From Paraburkholderia silviterrae (GTDB lineage: Bacteria; Pseudomonadota; Gammaproteobacteria; Burkholderiales; Burkholderiaceae): DNA of 64,000 nt. The number at the start of each line of letters is the position of its first letter. Position 1 is the first letter of the stretch. Positions 26,354 to 34,850 of the stretch are shown here, one piece after another. The position numbers were made by a program, and so were the translations under genes. Location: the NCBI RefSeq assembly GCF_004353915.1, contig NZ_SMRP01000002.1:657319-721318 (forward strand), read 5' to 3'. The notes under the pieces were generated by a model, which worked only from the letters and a program-made list of their open reading frames with translations, searched no databases and had not been told where the DNA came from.

Positions 26354-26699
26354 TGCCGGAGAGCCGCGCCGTTCGCACCGCAGCCGCATGGCCTTTAAGT
26401 CCCTTTTAAGAGACCCCGTGGTGTAATATCCGCGAGCGATGCGCCAGGGCCAGCGAATCGGCCCGATGTGTGGCGCAACGGTTAATTTAGCGGCGTTGGC
26501 CTGTTGCAATTGGCAAAAGCGCCCCGAATTGCGCGCTGCATGCGCGGCTCGCACAAAGCGGCGTAAGCTAAACGCGAGATTGCCAGGCGTGCCGATCGTG
26601 TCCGCCGCAACGCTTGCGCGACGCAACGCGAACGCCGCACACGCGCATCGCGGCCCGCTGCACAACGGCGGGACCGATCTTATTTCACCGGAGGAATTC
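26354..26699. other. leader and promoter region of the pspA-like gene
   Basis: 346 bases without a gene. An upstream in-frame extension of the PspA reading frame exists but has no ribosome-binding site, whereas GGAGG lies at 26690-26694. I looked for a sigma-54 site (GG-N10-GC), as in enterobacterial psp, and did not find a convincing one. Confidence 0.45.
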
Positions 26700-27380
26700 A
26701 TGTCGCTTTTCGACTCTATCTCTCGCACGGTCAAGGGTCTCTTGAACGACGCCGCCGACTCCGTGCAAGACCCGTCGCGCGACGCGCGCCAGATCGTGCG
26801 CGAACTCGACGACAGCATCGGCAAGGCCGAGAACTCGCTCGTCGAGATCCAGGCGCAGGTCGCGATGCAGCAAAGCAAGCGCGACGTGGCCGCGGACAAG
26901 GCAAAGAAGTATGAAGACGGCGCCAAGCGCGCGCTGCAATCGGGCGACGAAGCGCTCGCACGCGAAGCGCTCGGCGCCCAGTCCACGGCCGAAGCCGAAC
27001 GCGATGCGCTCGCAGTTGAGCTCGCCAAGCTCGAACCGTCGGTCGATCAACTGAAGCAGCAGATCGACGACATGCGCGCACGCCGCAACGACCTGAACGC
27101 GCGCTCGAACATCCTGCAGGCGAAGCAGCAGATCGCCCAGGCGAAGGACGTGGCGGCCACGGCGCTCGGCGGTATCGGCGGCAAGAATCTTGCTGAGGAT
27201 TTCCAGAAGCTCGAAGACAAGGTGAACCTGTCGAACGCGCGCTCGGACGCCCGCATCAACTCGGCGGATACGGCAAGCGGCAAGGCGCTCGAAGACAAGC
27301 TCGCCGCGCTGAACAAGGGCCCGTCGGTGGACGACCGCCTCGAAGCCCTGAAGAAGCAGCTCAATACGCCGGCACAGTAA
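26700..27380 (+). CDS. PspA/IM30-family membrane-stress protein
   Basis: A 226-residue, almost entirely coiled-coil protein. It starts with the amphipathic MSLFDSISRTVKGLLND helix, then the family segment DPSRDARQIVRELDDSIGKA and long heptad-rich helices to about residue 160. Members bind and stabilise the inner membrane under stress. A perfect GGAGG precedes the ATG. No pspBC or pspF genes are nearby. The next gene encodes a TPR membrane protein with the same orientation, so the two may work as a pair. Confidence 0.85.
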   Translation: MSLFDSISRTVKGLLNDAADSVQDPSRDARQIVRELDDSIGKAENSLVEIQAQVAMQQSKRDVAADKAKKYEDGAKRALQSGDEALAREALGAQSTAEAERDALAVELAKLEPSVDQLKQQIDDMRARRNDLNARSNILQAKQQIAQAKDVAATALGGIGGKNLAEDFQKLEDKVNLSNARSDARINSADTASGKALEDKLAALNKGPSVDDRLEALKKQLNTPAQ

Positions 27381-27490
27381 GTGCGCCGGGCGTAACGGAT
27401 GCGGCGCGGCCAGCCAGCTTCGGCGCGCCCCGCGCCGCATCCACGTTTCGTATGTCATGGAGACGGGCGACAAGCCGCCCGGCCTGCAAC

Positions 27491-28663
27491 ATGAAAAAGT
27501 TTCTTGTCGCACTTTTCGCTTCGCTCGCACTCGTGAGCGGCCTGGCGTTCGCCGTGCCGAGCGTGCAGCAGATCGAATCCGCGATGTCGCAAGGCGACTG
27601 GCAACGCGCTGACGCTGGGCTCACCCAAGTCCTGCAGGCCCATCCCGACAATGCGCGCGCGCATTACCTCTATGCGCAGGTGCTCAATCGCGAAGGCCGC
27701 TACGCCGACGCGCTCACCCAGGTCGAGCAGGCGAAGTCGCTCGATCCGCAGATTCGTTTCACGCAGCCGCAGCGCTTTGCGCAAGTCGAAGCGAAGATCC
27801 GCTCCGACGCGACGCGCGCAGGCGCCGTCACGACGAACCGCGCGAACAACCCCTTCGCACAGCAGTCGCAATCGGCGGCGCCGGCGGCGCTCGCCGCTGC
27901 GACCGTGCCGCAAAAGCACGGTCCCGGCATCGGCATGTGGATCGGCATCGCCGTCGTGCTGGTGGGCGTCGCGCTCGTGCTGCGCTGGACGCTGCGCCGC
28001 GCGAAATCCACGGAAGACGCGAAGGCAGGAGACGACCGCCGCGACCAGCTCAAGCGCGCCACCGACCTGCTCAACGCCGTGCGCTCGCTCAAGCTCGACT
28101 TGAAGCTCTCGACGGCGCCCGGCCACGAAGCGCTCGAAAAGGAAGTAGAAGGCTTCGAGACGCAATTGCGCGGCGTGGTCGAAACGCTCTCGGGCAGCAC
28201 GAACCCGGTGGCCCCGTATCAGATCGAGGATCTCGAGCGCCAGTTCGCGAGCCTCAAGGCGCGCGCCGAGGGCCGGCCCGATCCGAACGCGCAGGCTGCC
28301 GCCGCGCCGTCGTATGACGGCAGCGGCTCGTCGTACGCGCGCGAGGCAGATGCCGCGTTCGGGCATAACCCGCAATATCCTCCGCAGTATCCGCCGCAAC
28401 AGCAGCCGCAGGTCATCGTGCAGCAAGGCGGCGGTGGCATGGGCGGCATGGGTGGGCTGCTCACCGGCGTGTTGCTCGGCGAAGCGCTCAACCGGGGCCG
28501 CGAGCGCGACGTGATCATCGACGACGAAGGCCGGCGCAATCCGCGTGACGGCGGCAACGGCGGCGGCGTCGACTTTGGCCAGGGCTCGAACGACTGGGAC
28601 GACGGCTCGGGTGGCGGTGTCGATATGGGTAGCAACGACAGCTCGGACGACTGGAATACCTGA
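27491..28663 (+). CDS. TPR-containing membrane protein with glycine-rich C-terminus
   Basis: A 390-residue protein. A signal peptide (MKKFLVALFASLALVSGLAFA) is followed by a TPR-like region (SAMSQGDWQRADAGLTQVLQ, AHPDNARAHYLYAQVLNREG, RYADALTQVEQAKSLDP), a membrane segment at about residues 145-165 and a cytoplasmic helical region. The tail is rich in Gly, Gln and Asp, with PQYPPQYPPQQQPQ, GGGGMGGMGG and an acidic end. It lies about 110 bases downstream of the PspA gene and is probably co-transcribed. A role at the membrane with PspA is inferred from context only. Confidence 0.6.
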   Translation: MKKFLVALFASLALVSGLAFAVPSVQQIESAMSQGDWQRADAGLTQVLQAHPDNARAHYLYAQVLNREGRYADALTQVEQAKSLDPQIRFTQPQRFAQVEAKIRSDATRAGAVTTNRANNPFAQQSQSAAPAALAAATVPQKHGPGIGMWIGIAVVLVGVALVLRWTLRRAKSTEDAKAGDDRRDQLKRATDLLNAVRSLKLDLKLSTAPGHEALEKEVEGFETQLRGVVETLSGSTNPVAPYQIEDLERQFASLKARAEGRPDPNAQAAAAPSYDGSGSSYAREADAAFGHNPQYPPQYPPQQQPQVIVQQGGGGMGGMGGLLTGVLLGEALNRGRERDVIIDDEGRRNPRDGGNGGGVDFGQGSNDWDDGSGGGVDMGSNDSSDDWNT

Positions 28664-28705
28664 ACGCGTCCACCGAGGCGACTCACCCGCCGCATCCAGG
28701 CAACA

Positions 28706-28732
28706 ACGGGCTCCCTCGCGGAGCCCGTTTTG
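28706..28732 (+). terminator. terminator after the PspA/TPR unit
   Basis: ACGGGCTCC and CGGAGCCCGT form a stem followed by TTTGC. Confidence 0.75.
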
Positions 28733-28777
28733 CATCTTTAGCATCCTCTGCCACGCTGCGATTGCATTCATTCAGAC

Positions 28778-30292
28778 ATGACCTCACACGCGCGCCCCCC
28801 GCGGCAAGAGACGCCCAACGCCGCGCACGCCACGCCGCGGATCGCCATCGTCGGCAGCGGCTTTGCCGGCATCGGCATGGCGATCCGCCTGCGCCGCATG
28901 GGCATCGACACGTTCACGATCTACGAAGCGGCCGAAAGTTTCGGCGGCACCTGGCGCGACAACGCCTACCCCGGCGCCGCCTGTGATATTCCTTCGCACC
29001 TCTATTCATTTTCGTTCGAGCCGAATCCCGACTGGACGCGCACCTATGCGCCGCAGCGCGAGATTCTCGACTACCTGCGCCACTGCGCGCACAAGTACGA
29101 TGTCGAGCGCTATATTCACTATCGCTCGCGCGTGAGCGCCGCGCGCTTCGACGCGGCACGCAGCGTGTGGCTCATCGAGATCGAGCGCGACGGCGTCATG
29201 CACACGGTCGAGGCCGATTTGCTGATCGCCGCGAACGGCCCGCTCTCGCGCCCCGCCCTGCCCACCGTCGCCGGGCTCGAGCGCTTCGAGGGCAAGCTCT
29301 TTCATTCGGCGCGCTGGGACCACGATTACGCGCTCGACGGCAAGCGCGTCGCCGTGATCGGCACCGGTGCAAGCGCCATCCAGTTCGTGCCGCAAATCCA
29401 GCCGCGCGTCGCACAGCTCACGGTGTTCCAGCGCACGGCGCCGTGGATCATGCCGCGCCGCGATCGCGCCATCGGCGCGCGACGGCGCTGGGTGTATCGC
29501 CATGTGCCGCTCGCGCAGCGCGTCGCGCGCGCGGCGATTTACTGCCAGCTCGAATCGCGCGCATTGGGCTTCATCGTCGATCGGCGCCTGCTCAACGCGC
29601 CGATGAAATTCGCGCGCAACTATCTCGCGCACAAGGTGAAGGATCGTACGCTGCGCGCGAAGCTCACGCCCGAGCATGTGCTCGGTTGCAAGCGTGTGCT
29701 GCTGTCGAGCGACTATTTTCCGGCGCTTGCGCAGCCAAACGTGGATCTCGTGACCGAGCCGATTCGCGAGGTGGTCGCCGACGGCATCGTCACCGCAGAC
29801 GGCGTGCATCGCGCATTCGATGCGATTGTTTGCGGCACCGGCTTCCAGGTGAACGATGTGGATGCGCCGTTTCGCGTGACGGGCATCAACGGCGCCGATC
29901 TCGGCGAGGCATGGCGGCGCGACGGCCCCGAGGCCTATCTCGGCGCAAGCGTGGCGGGCTTTCCGAACTTCTTCATCATCATCGGGCCGAACACGGGCCT
30001 CGGGCACAACTCGATGATCTACATGATCGAGTCGCACGTCCGCTATATCGCCGAGTGCATCGGTGCACTGCGGCGCCGGCGCGCGCGCACGATGAGCGTG
30101 CGGCCGGAGGTGCAGCAAGCCTTCAACGCGAAGCTACAGGCGCAACTCGCACGCACTGTATGGACCTCGGGGTGCCACAGCTATTACCAGACCCGTAGCG
30201 GCAAGGTCACGTCGCTTTGGCCTGGCTTCACGTTCGCGTTTCGTCGCCGCACGCGTCGTGTGCGCGAGCGCGATTACGAGTTCGGGCGCTAA
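28778..30292 (+). CDS. flavin-dependent monooxygenase, Baeyer-Villiger type
   Basis: A 504-residue FAD/NADPH enzyme. The FAD motif GSGFAG is at residues 26-31 and FGGTWRDNAYPGAACDIPSH at 55-74. The Baeyer-Villiger fingerprint FxGxxxHxxxW is at 170-180, and a second dinucleotide motif GTGASA is at 195-200. Such enzymes insert oxygen into ketones to give esters or lactones. It stands alone with its own ATG after a terminator, and neighbours do not reveal the substrate. The rather basic C-terminus (RRRTRRVRERDY) is unusual but not disruptive. Confidence 0.85.
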   Translation: MTSHARPPRQETPNAAHATPRIAIVGSGFAGIGMAIRLRRMGIDTFTIYEAAESFGGTWRDNAYPGAACDIPSHLYSFSFEPNPDWTRTYAPQREILDYLRHCAHKYDVERYIHYRSRVSAARFDAARSVWLIEIERDGVMHTVEADLLIAANGPLSRPALPTVAGLERFEGKLFHSARWDHDYALDGKRVAVIGTGASAIQFVPQIQPRVAQLTVFQRTAPWIMPRRDRAIGARRRWVYRHVPLAQRVARAAIYCQLESRALGFIVDRRLLNAPMKFARNYLAHKVKDRTLRAKLTPEHVLGCKRVLLSSDYFPALAQPNVDLVTEPIREVVADGIVTADGVHRAFDAIVCGTGFQVNDVDAPFRVTGINGADLGEAWRRDGPEAYLGASVAGFPNFFIIIGPNTGLGHNSMIYMIESHVRYIAECIGALRRRRARTMSVRPEVQQAFNAKLQAQLARTVWTSGCHSYYQTRSGKVTSLWPGFTFAFRRRTRRVRERDYEFGR

Positions 30293-30313
30293 TTGCCCAC
30301 GCCTGCCCACACT

Positions 30314-31084
30314 TTAGCGAGGCGCCGGCCTGCCCGCATACACGCGCGTCTCGTAGGCAAAGTTCACGCAGCCGTCCCGCTGTGACGCCTCGAAGAGCTT
30401 GCGCAACGCCGCGAGCATGGGCTCATGACGCGCATCGCCGGGCTTGGGGGCGTACGACGACGAAGCGAGGCGCCCGCTCAGCCCGTCGAAGTCGAGCAGT
30501 TGCGCGTTCGGAAACACGGTCTTCTGCTCGAAGCCGTCGCCGAACCAGTCGGCCATGGCGTCGTCGTCGGGATAAGTCTCGGCCACGCTTGCATAATCGG
30601 TGCTGAATTCGCGCAGCAGCGCTTCGTAGCCCTCGAGAAACGCCGAGCCCTTCACGAGCCGGCTATTCCAGAACAACACGATCTTGCCGCGCGGTTTGAG
30701 GATGCGCGCGAATTCGCGCCGTGCGCCGGACTTCTCGAACCAGTGGAACGCTTGCGCCGCCGTCACGAGGTCGACGCTCGCGGTTTCGAGCGTCGTGTCC
30801 TCCGCGGTGCCGGCCACACTGCGATAGCCCGCATAGTCCGCGAGGTAACGGTCTGCCGCCTCGCGCATCGCTGCGTTTGGCTCGACCGCCACAACCGGGT
30901 GGCCCGCATCGAGAAAAAGCTTTGAGGAGATGCCGGTGCCCGCGCCAATGTCGGCCACGGCGGCGCCCGGCGCGACGCCGCATTCGACGTGCGCGAAGGT
31001 CGCCACTTCGCGCGGATACGTCGGCCGGTACTTCACATAGTCTGCGACCCGGTCAGTGAAGCGCCGCGTGGAATCGTCGATCAT
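30314..31084 (-). CDS. class I SAM-dependent methyltransferase
   Basis: A 256-residue methyltransferase of the UbiE/MenG-like type 11 family. SAM-binding motif I is VADIGAGTGISSKLF (residues 43-57), the acidic end of strand 2 is VVAVEPN, and motif IV is LVTAAQAFHWF. The AQAFHWF motif is typical of a large group of trans-aconitate methyltransferase-like proteins. Substrate unknown. The ATG at 31084 opens with the family-like FTDRVADYVKYRPTYP; a longer frame upstream is rejected. It is convergent with the monooxygenase gene, 21 bases away. Confidence 0.82.
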   Translation of the reverse strand: MIDDSTRRFTDRVADYVKYRPTYPREVATFAHVECGVAPGAAVADIGAGTGISSKLFLDAGHPVVAVEPNAAMREAADRYLADYAGYRSVAGTAEDTTLETASVDLVTAAQAFHWFEKSGARREFARILKPRGKIVLFWNSRLVKGSAFLEGYEALLREFSTDYASVAETYPDDDAMADWFGDGFEQKTVFPNAQLLDFDGLSGRLASSSYAPKPGDARHEPMLAALRKLFEASQRDGCVNFAYETRVYAGRPAPR

Positions 31085-31219
31085 CGTGTGCCCTTGTGTC
31101 GTTGTCCGCGCATGGGCCGCTTGGCCCCTGGGCACGGCGTCAAACCCTATGCAACGCGCTCCAATGAGCGCGCCGCCCCCGTCCACCGCAGCCCGGCTGC
31201 GCACCGCGCGGCCTCGCAC

Positions 31220-31348
31220 TCAGGCGCCGCTCAAGAGTTTGAGCAACGCCCAGAGGAAGCGGCAGACCATCACAATCAGCTCCCAGAGCTGAATCAGCTG
31301 TTGCCAGAGCGCTGCGATCGCGCCCTCCTTCACTAATGCTTCAATCAT
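31220..31348 (-). CDS. possible 42-residue small membrane protein
   Basis: A short open frame running ATG to TGA between the methyltransferase and the chemoreceptor. It encodes 42 residues: a short charged start (MIEALVKEGA) followed by a long hydrophobic, Trp/Leu-rich segment (LWELIVMVCRFLWALLKLLS). A GGGA sequence lies eight bases before the ATG. The hydrophobic stretch suits one membrane helix, and the WQQLIQLWEL pattern is amphipathic. No known family recognised. Conservation would be needed to confirm it is translated. Confidence 0.4.
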   Translation of the reverse strand: MIEALVKEGAIAALWQQLIQLWELIVMVCRFLWALLKLLSGA

Positions 31349-31589
31349 CGTGTTCCCGCTGCGGGCGGTGCTGCACGCCTGATGGCATGCCACCGGTCGC
31401 TCGCTGCCGGCCCGTACTCCCCGATCATAGCCCCTCGATGCCCAGGCGCGCTAAAGTCCCCGCGCGGCCTGCCGTAAACGCGTTGAAATCCCGACGCTCG
31501 CGCGCTCGCTGCGCGACGACCGGGCGCGACACGTCACACAAAAAATCACACGGACAGCTTTGCATGGGGTCCGGGCAAGGAGACAACCG

Positions 31590-33008
31590 ATGACAGTTTT
31601 GCGCATGGGCTGGCGCGGCCGCCGCCGCACCGGGAAATCGGCTTCGATCGTCGGCGATATCGCCGCGCACGCGGGCCGGCTAGGCATCGAAATCTGCGAC
31701 GTGTCCGGACACGTCGACGCCGTTGCCGAGCGCGTGCAGCACCAGGCCGGCGTGTGCCACGCGCTGCGCGAGTCGGCGGCACACACCCTCGCCGGCAATC
31801 ATCAAATCGCCACAGCCGCACGCGCCATGCGCGAACTGAGCGCGGGCACCGCCGCCACCGTGCAGGCCTCGCAGCAAACCATCGAGGCGTCGCTCGACGA
31901 TATCCACGGCCTCGTCGAGGGCGTGACCGTCATCGAGAGCCAGATCGGCGCACTGAAGAGCGCGCTCGCGCACGTCTCGAAGGTCTCCGAGGAAATATCG
32001 CTGATCGCCCGGCAGACCCAGCTGCTTGCGCTGAACGCCGCCATCGAGGCCGCGCGCGCGGGCGAGATGGGCAAGAGCTTTGCCGTCGTCGCCGCCGAGG
32101 TCAAGAACCTCTCGGCCAAGACCGCGCAGGCGACCGGGCAGATCGAGCAGACGCTCGCGCAGCTCACTCAGCAGACCGAACGGCTCTGCGCGGAAGGCGC
32201 CGCCAACACTGAGCGCGCGCATCGCGTGCGCGAGGGCACGCACACCATCGGCGAGGCCGTGCACAGCACCGGCGACGCCATCACGCAGCTCGATGCGCAC
32301 GCTGGGCAGATCGCGCAGCTCACGGGCGAGATCGAAGCGAAATGCGACGGCCTGGAAACGCAGGTGAGCCAGATGACGAATGGCGTGGAAGATTCGAGCC
32401 GCAATTTCGCGCAGGCCAAGGACCAGCTCGGCAAGCTGCTTTCGGTGTCCGAAACGCTGATCGAGCTCTCGGCGGCTACCGGCGTTCAGACCGACGATAC
32501 GCGCTTCATTGAGGCCGTGCAGCGCGCGGCGGCGCAGGTCGGCAAGCTGTTCGAAGCGGCGCTCGCGCGCGGCGAGATCGCCGCGACGGACTTGTTCGAC
32601 CAGGTCTACGTGCCGGTGCCCGATACCCATCCGCAGCAGCACGTCACGCGCTTCGCCGCGTTCACCGACCGCGTGCTGCCCGCCATCATCGAGCCGCTGC
32701 TCACGCTCGACGAGCGCGTGGCGTTTTGCGTCGCGATCGATCCGCGCGGCTACATTCCCACGCACAACCGCAAGTTCTCGCATCCTCAGGGCAGCGATCC
32801 GGTCTGGAACGCCGCGAACTGCCGCAATCGGCGCATCTTCAACGACCGCACCGGCCTCGCGGCAGGCTCGCATACGAAGCCGTTCCTGCTGCAGACTTAC
32901 CGGCGCGACATGGGCGGCGGCCAGTTTGCGATGATGAAGGACGCCTCCGCGCCCATCGTCGTGAACGGGCGGCATTGGGGCGGCTTGCGCATGGGATACC
33001 GGCTTTGA
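31590..33008 (+). CDS. soluble methyl-accepting chemotaxis protein
   Basis: A 472-residue chemoreceptor without a signal peptide or membrane segment. After a basic N-terminus, the coiled-coil signalling domain contains the highly conserved hairpin tip ISLIARQTQLLALNAAIEAA (near residues 138-157), followed by RAGEMGKSFAVVAAEVKNLS. The C-terminal part, from about residue 325, is a sensor-like domain (FCVAIDPRGYIPTHNRKFS, then NCRNRRIFNDRTG). It would sense a cytoplasmic signal and talk to CheA/CheW. AAGGAG precedes the ATG at 31590. Confidence 0.85.
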   Translation: MTVLRMGWRGRRRTGKSASIVGDIAAHAGRLGIEICDVSGHVDAVAERVQHQAGVCHALRESAAHTLAGNHQIATAARAMRELSAGTAATVQASQQTIEASLDDIHGLVEGVTVIESQIGALKSALAHVSKVSEEISLIARQTQLLALNAAIEAARAGEMGKSFAVVAAEVKNLSAKTAQATGQIEQTLAQLTQQTERLCAEGAANTERAHRVREGTHTIGEAVHSTGDAITQLDAHAGQIAQLTGEIEAKCDGLETQVSQMTNGVEDSSRNFAQAKDQLGKLLSVSETLIELSAATGVQTDDTRFIEAVQRAAAQVGKLFEAALARGEIAATDLFDQVYVPVPDTHPQQHVTRFAAFTDRVLPAIIEPLLTLDERVAFCVAIDPRGYIPTHNRKFSHPQGSDPVWNAANCRNRRIFNDRTGLAAGSHTKPFLLQTYRRDMGGGQFAMMKDASAPIVVNGRHWGGLRMGYRL

Positions 33009-33038
33009 GCTTTGCGTGCCAGCTGGCCGATAACGCAA

Positions 33039-33070
33039 AACGGCGCGCGAGCCGAAGCCCACGCGCCGTT
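33039..33070 (-). terminator. terminator at the end of potI
   Basis: On the minus strand AACGGCGCG and CGCGCCGTT form a nine-base-pair stem ending in TTTTGC. It lies between the convergent chemoreceptor gene and potI and may serve both. Confidence 0.65.
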
Positions 33071-33099
33071 CTCAACGGAATCGCCCGCTTGCGAGCGCG

Positions 33100-33918
33100 T
33101 CAGACCGCCATCGCCATGCGCTTGCGCTCGGCGCGCTGCATGAAGTAGTTGCCGACGATCACACCCGCCGTCACCACGAGGATGAAGAGCGTTGCGAGCG
33201 CATTCATCTCCGGGTTCAGGCCGAGGCGCACGCGCGAGAACACCACGAGCGGCAGCGTCGTCGAGCCGGGGCCCGAGAGGAACGCCGAGAGCACGAGGTC
33301 GTCGATCGAGAGCGTGAACGAGAGCAGCCAGCCCGCCGCAAGCGCCTGCGAGATCAGCGGCAGCGTGATCTGGAAGAACACCTTGAACGGCGTGGCCCCC
33401 AGGTCGAGCGCAGCCTCTTCCAGCGAAGGATTGAGCTCGCGCACGCGCGACTGCACGATGATGGCCACATAGGAGATGCAGAGCATCACGTGGCCGATCC
33501 AGATCGTGAACACGCCGCGCCCCGCCGGCCAGCCGAACAGCTTGCCCATTTCCACGAACAGCAGCAAGAGCGAGATGCCCTGAATCACTTCGGGAATCAC
33601 GAGCGGCGCGTTGATCATGCCGGTATAAAGCGTGAAGCCGCGAAAGCGCCCCATGCGCGCGAGCACGAAGCCCGCCCATGTGCCGATGATCACCGAGGCG
33701 AACGCCGTCATCAGCGCGATGCGCAGCGACAGCCACGCGGCGGTGATGAGTTCGTCGTCGGTCGCGAGCGCTTGATACCAGCGCGTCGAGAAACGCGTCC
33801 ACACGGTCACGAGTTGCGAGTCGTTGAACGAGTAGACGATCAGGCTGAGAATCGGAATATAGAGGAACGCAAAGCCGATGCCGAGCGCGATGAACATCAA
33901 AACGCGATTCGGTTTCAT
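33100..33918 (-). CDS. potI: putrescine ABC transporter permease PotI
   Basis: A 272-residue inner-membrane permease with six hydrophobic segments. The EAA loop for contact with the ATPase is EEAALDLGATPFKVFFQITLP-like (about residues 166-186). The opening LGIGFAFLYIPILSLIVYSFND is typical of PotC/PotI. Its ATG overlaps the potH stop (ATGA); the longer frame upstream is part of potH DNA. It is the last gene of a potFGHI operon. Confidence 0.88.
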   Translation of the reverse strand: MKPNRVLMFIALGIGFAFLYIPILSLIVYSFNDSQLVTVWTRFSTRWYQALATDDELITAAWLSLRIALMTAFASVIIGTWAGFVLARMGRFRGFTLYTGMINAPLVIPEVIQGISLLLLFVEMGKLFGWPAGRGVFTIWIGHVMLCISYVAIIVQSRVRELNPSLEEAALDLGATPFKVFFQITLPLISQALAAGWLLSFTLSIDDLVLSAFLSGPGSTTLPLVVFSRVRLGLNPEMNALATLFILVVTAGVIVGNYFMQRAERKRMAMAV

Positions 33919-34850
33919 TTGCCGCGGCCCTCCAGCTCTTTTGCCTGGAAGTGCTGGAATAGCGCCATCGGCACGAGCAGCAGCAGGACCATCGCGCAGG
34001 TGACGGCGGAGGCCATCGGCCAGTCGGCGTTGTCGAAGAACTCGTTCCACATGACGCGGCCGATCATCAGCGTGTTCGCGCCGCCGAGCAGCTCAGGGAT
34101 CACGTACTCGCCCACCGCCGGAATGAACACCAGCAGGCAGCCCGCGATGATGCCGTTCTTCGAGAGCGGCAGCGTGATCTCCACGAACGCGCGCCACGGT
34201 TTCGCGCCCAGGTCGTAGGCGGCTTCGAGCAGCGTGAGGTCCATCTTCACGAGGTGCGCGTAGAGCGGCATCACGAGAAACGGCAGATACGAATACACCA
34301 TGCCGATATAGACCGCGGTGTTCGTGTGATAGAGCTCGATGGGTGTATGGATGATGCCTGTCGACATCAGGAAATTATTGAGCAGTCCGTTGTTCTTCAG
34401 GATGCCGATCCACGCGTAGACGCGAATCAGGAACGACGTCCAGAACGGCAGCATCACTGCCATCATGAGGATGTTGCGCGTGGCCGGGTTCGAGCGCGCG
34501 ATGTAATACGCCATCGGATAGCCGATCAGCAGACACAGCAGCGTCGAGATGGCCGCCACCACCACCGAATTCACGTAGGTCGCGAAATACAGGCTGTCCT
34601 GGAACAGGAACGCGTAGTGCGAGAGATCCAGCGCGATGTGCCAGACGCCTTCGGCGTACGTCGTGAGCTCCGTGTACGGCGGAATGCCGAGCTGCTGGTC
34701 GGCGAAGCTGATCTTCACCACCAGGATGAACGGCACGAGGAAGAACAGCAGCAGCCAGAAGAACGGGCCAGCCACCACGGCGGTGCGGCCGGTCAGGTTG
34801 AAGCGCTGCACCGGCCAGTTCAGGATGCGCTTGAAGGTCAGCGCGCTCAT
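33915..34850 (-). CDS. potH: putrescine ABC transporter permease PotH
   Basis: A 311-residue permease with six membrane segments and the EAA loop LLEAAYDLGAKPWRAFVEIT near residue 234. A longer N-terminal cytoplasmic region is typical of PotB/PotH. The start overlaps the potG stop and the stop overlaps the potI start, each by four bases, so expression of the three should be coupled. With PotI it forms the transmembrane pore. Confidence 0.88.
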   Translation of the reverse strand: MSALTFKRILNWPVQRFNLTGRTAVVAGPFFWLLLFFLVPFILVVKISFADQQLGIPPYTELTTYAEGVWHIALDLSHYAFLFQDSLYFATYVNSVVVAAISTLLCLLIGYPMAYYIARSNPATRNILMMAVMLPFWTSFLIRVYAWIGILKNNGLLNNFLMSTGIIHTPIELYHTNTAVYIGMVYSYLPFLVMPLYAHLVKMDLTLLEAAYDLGAKPWRAFVEITLPLSKNGIIAGCLLVFIPAVGEYVIPELLGGANTLMIGRVMWNEFFDNADWPMASAVTCAMVLLLLVPMALFQHFQAKELEGRGK

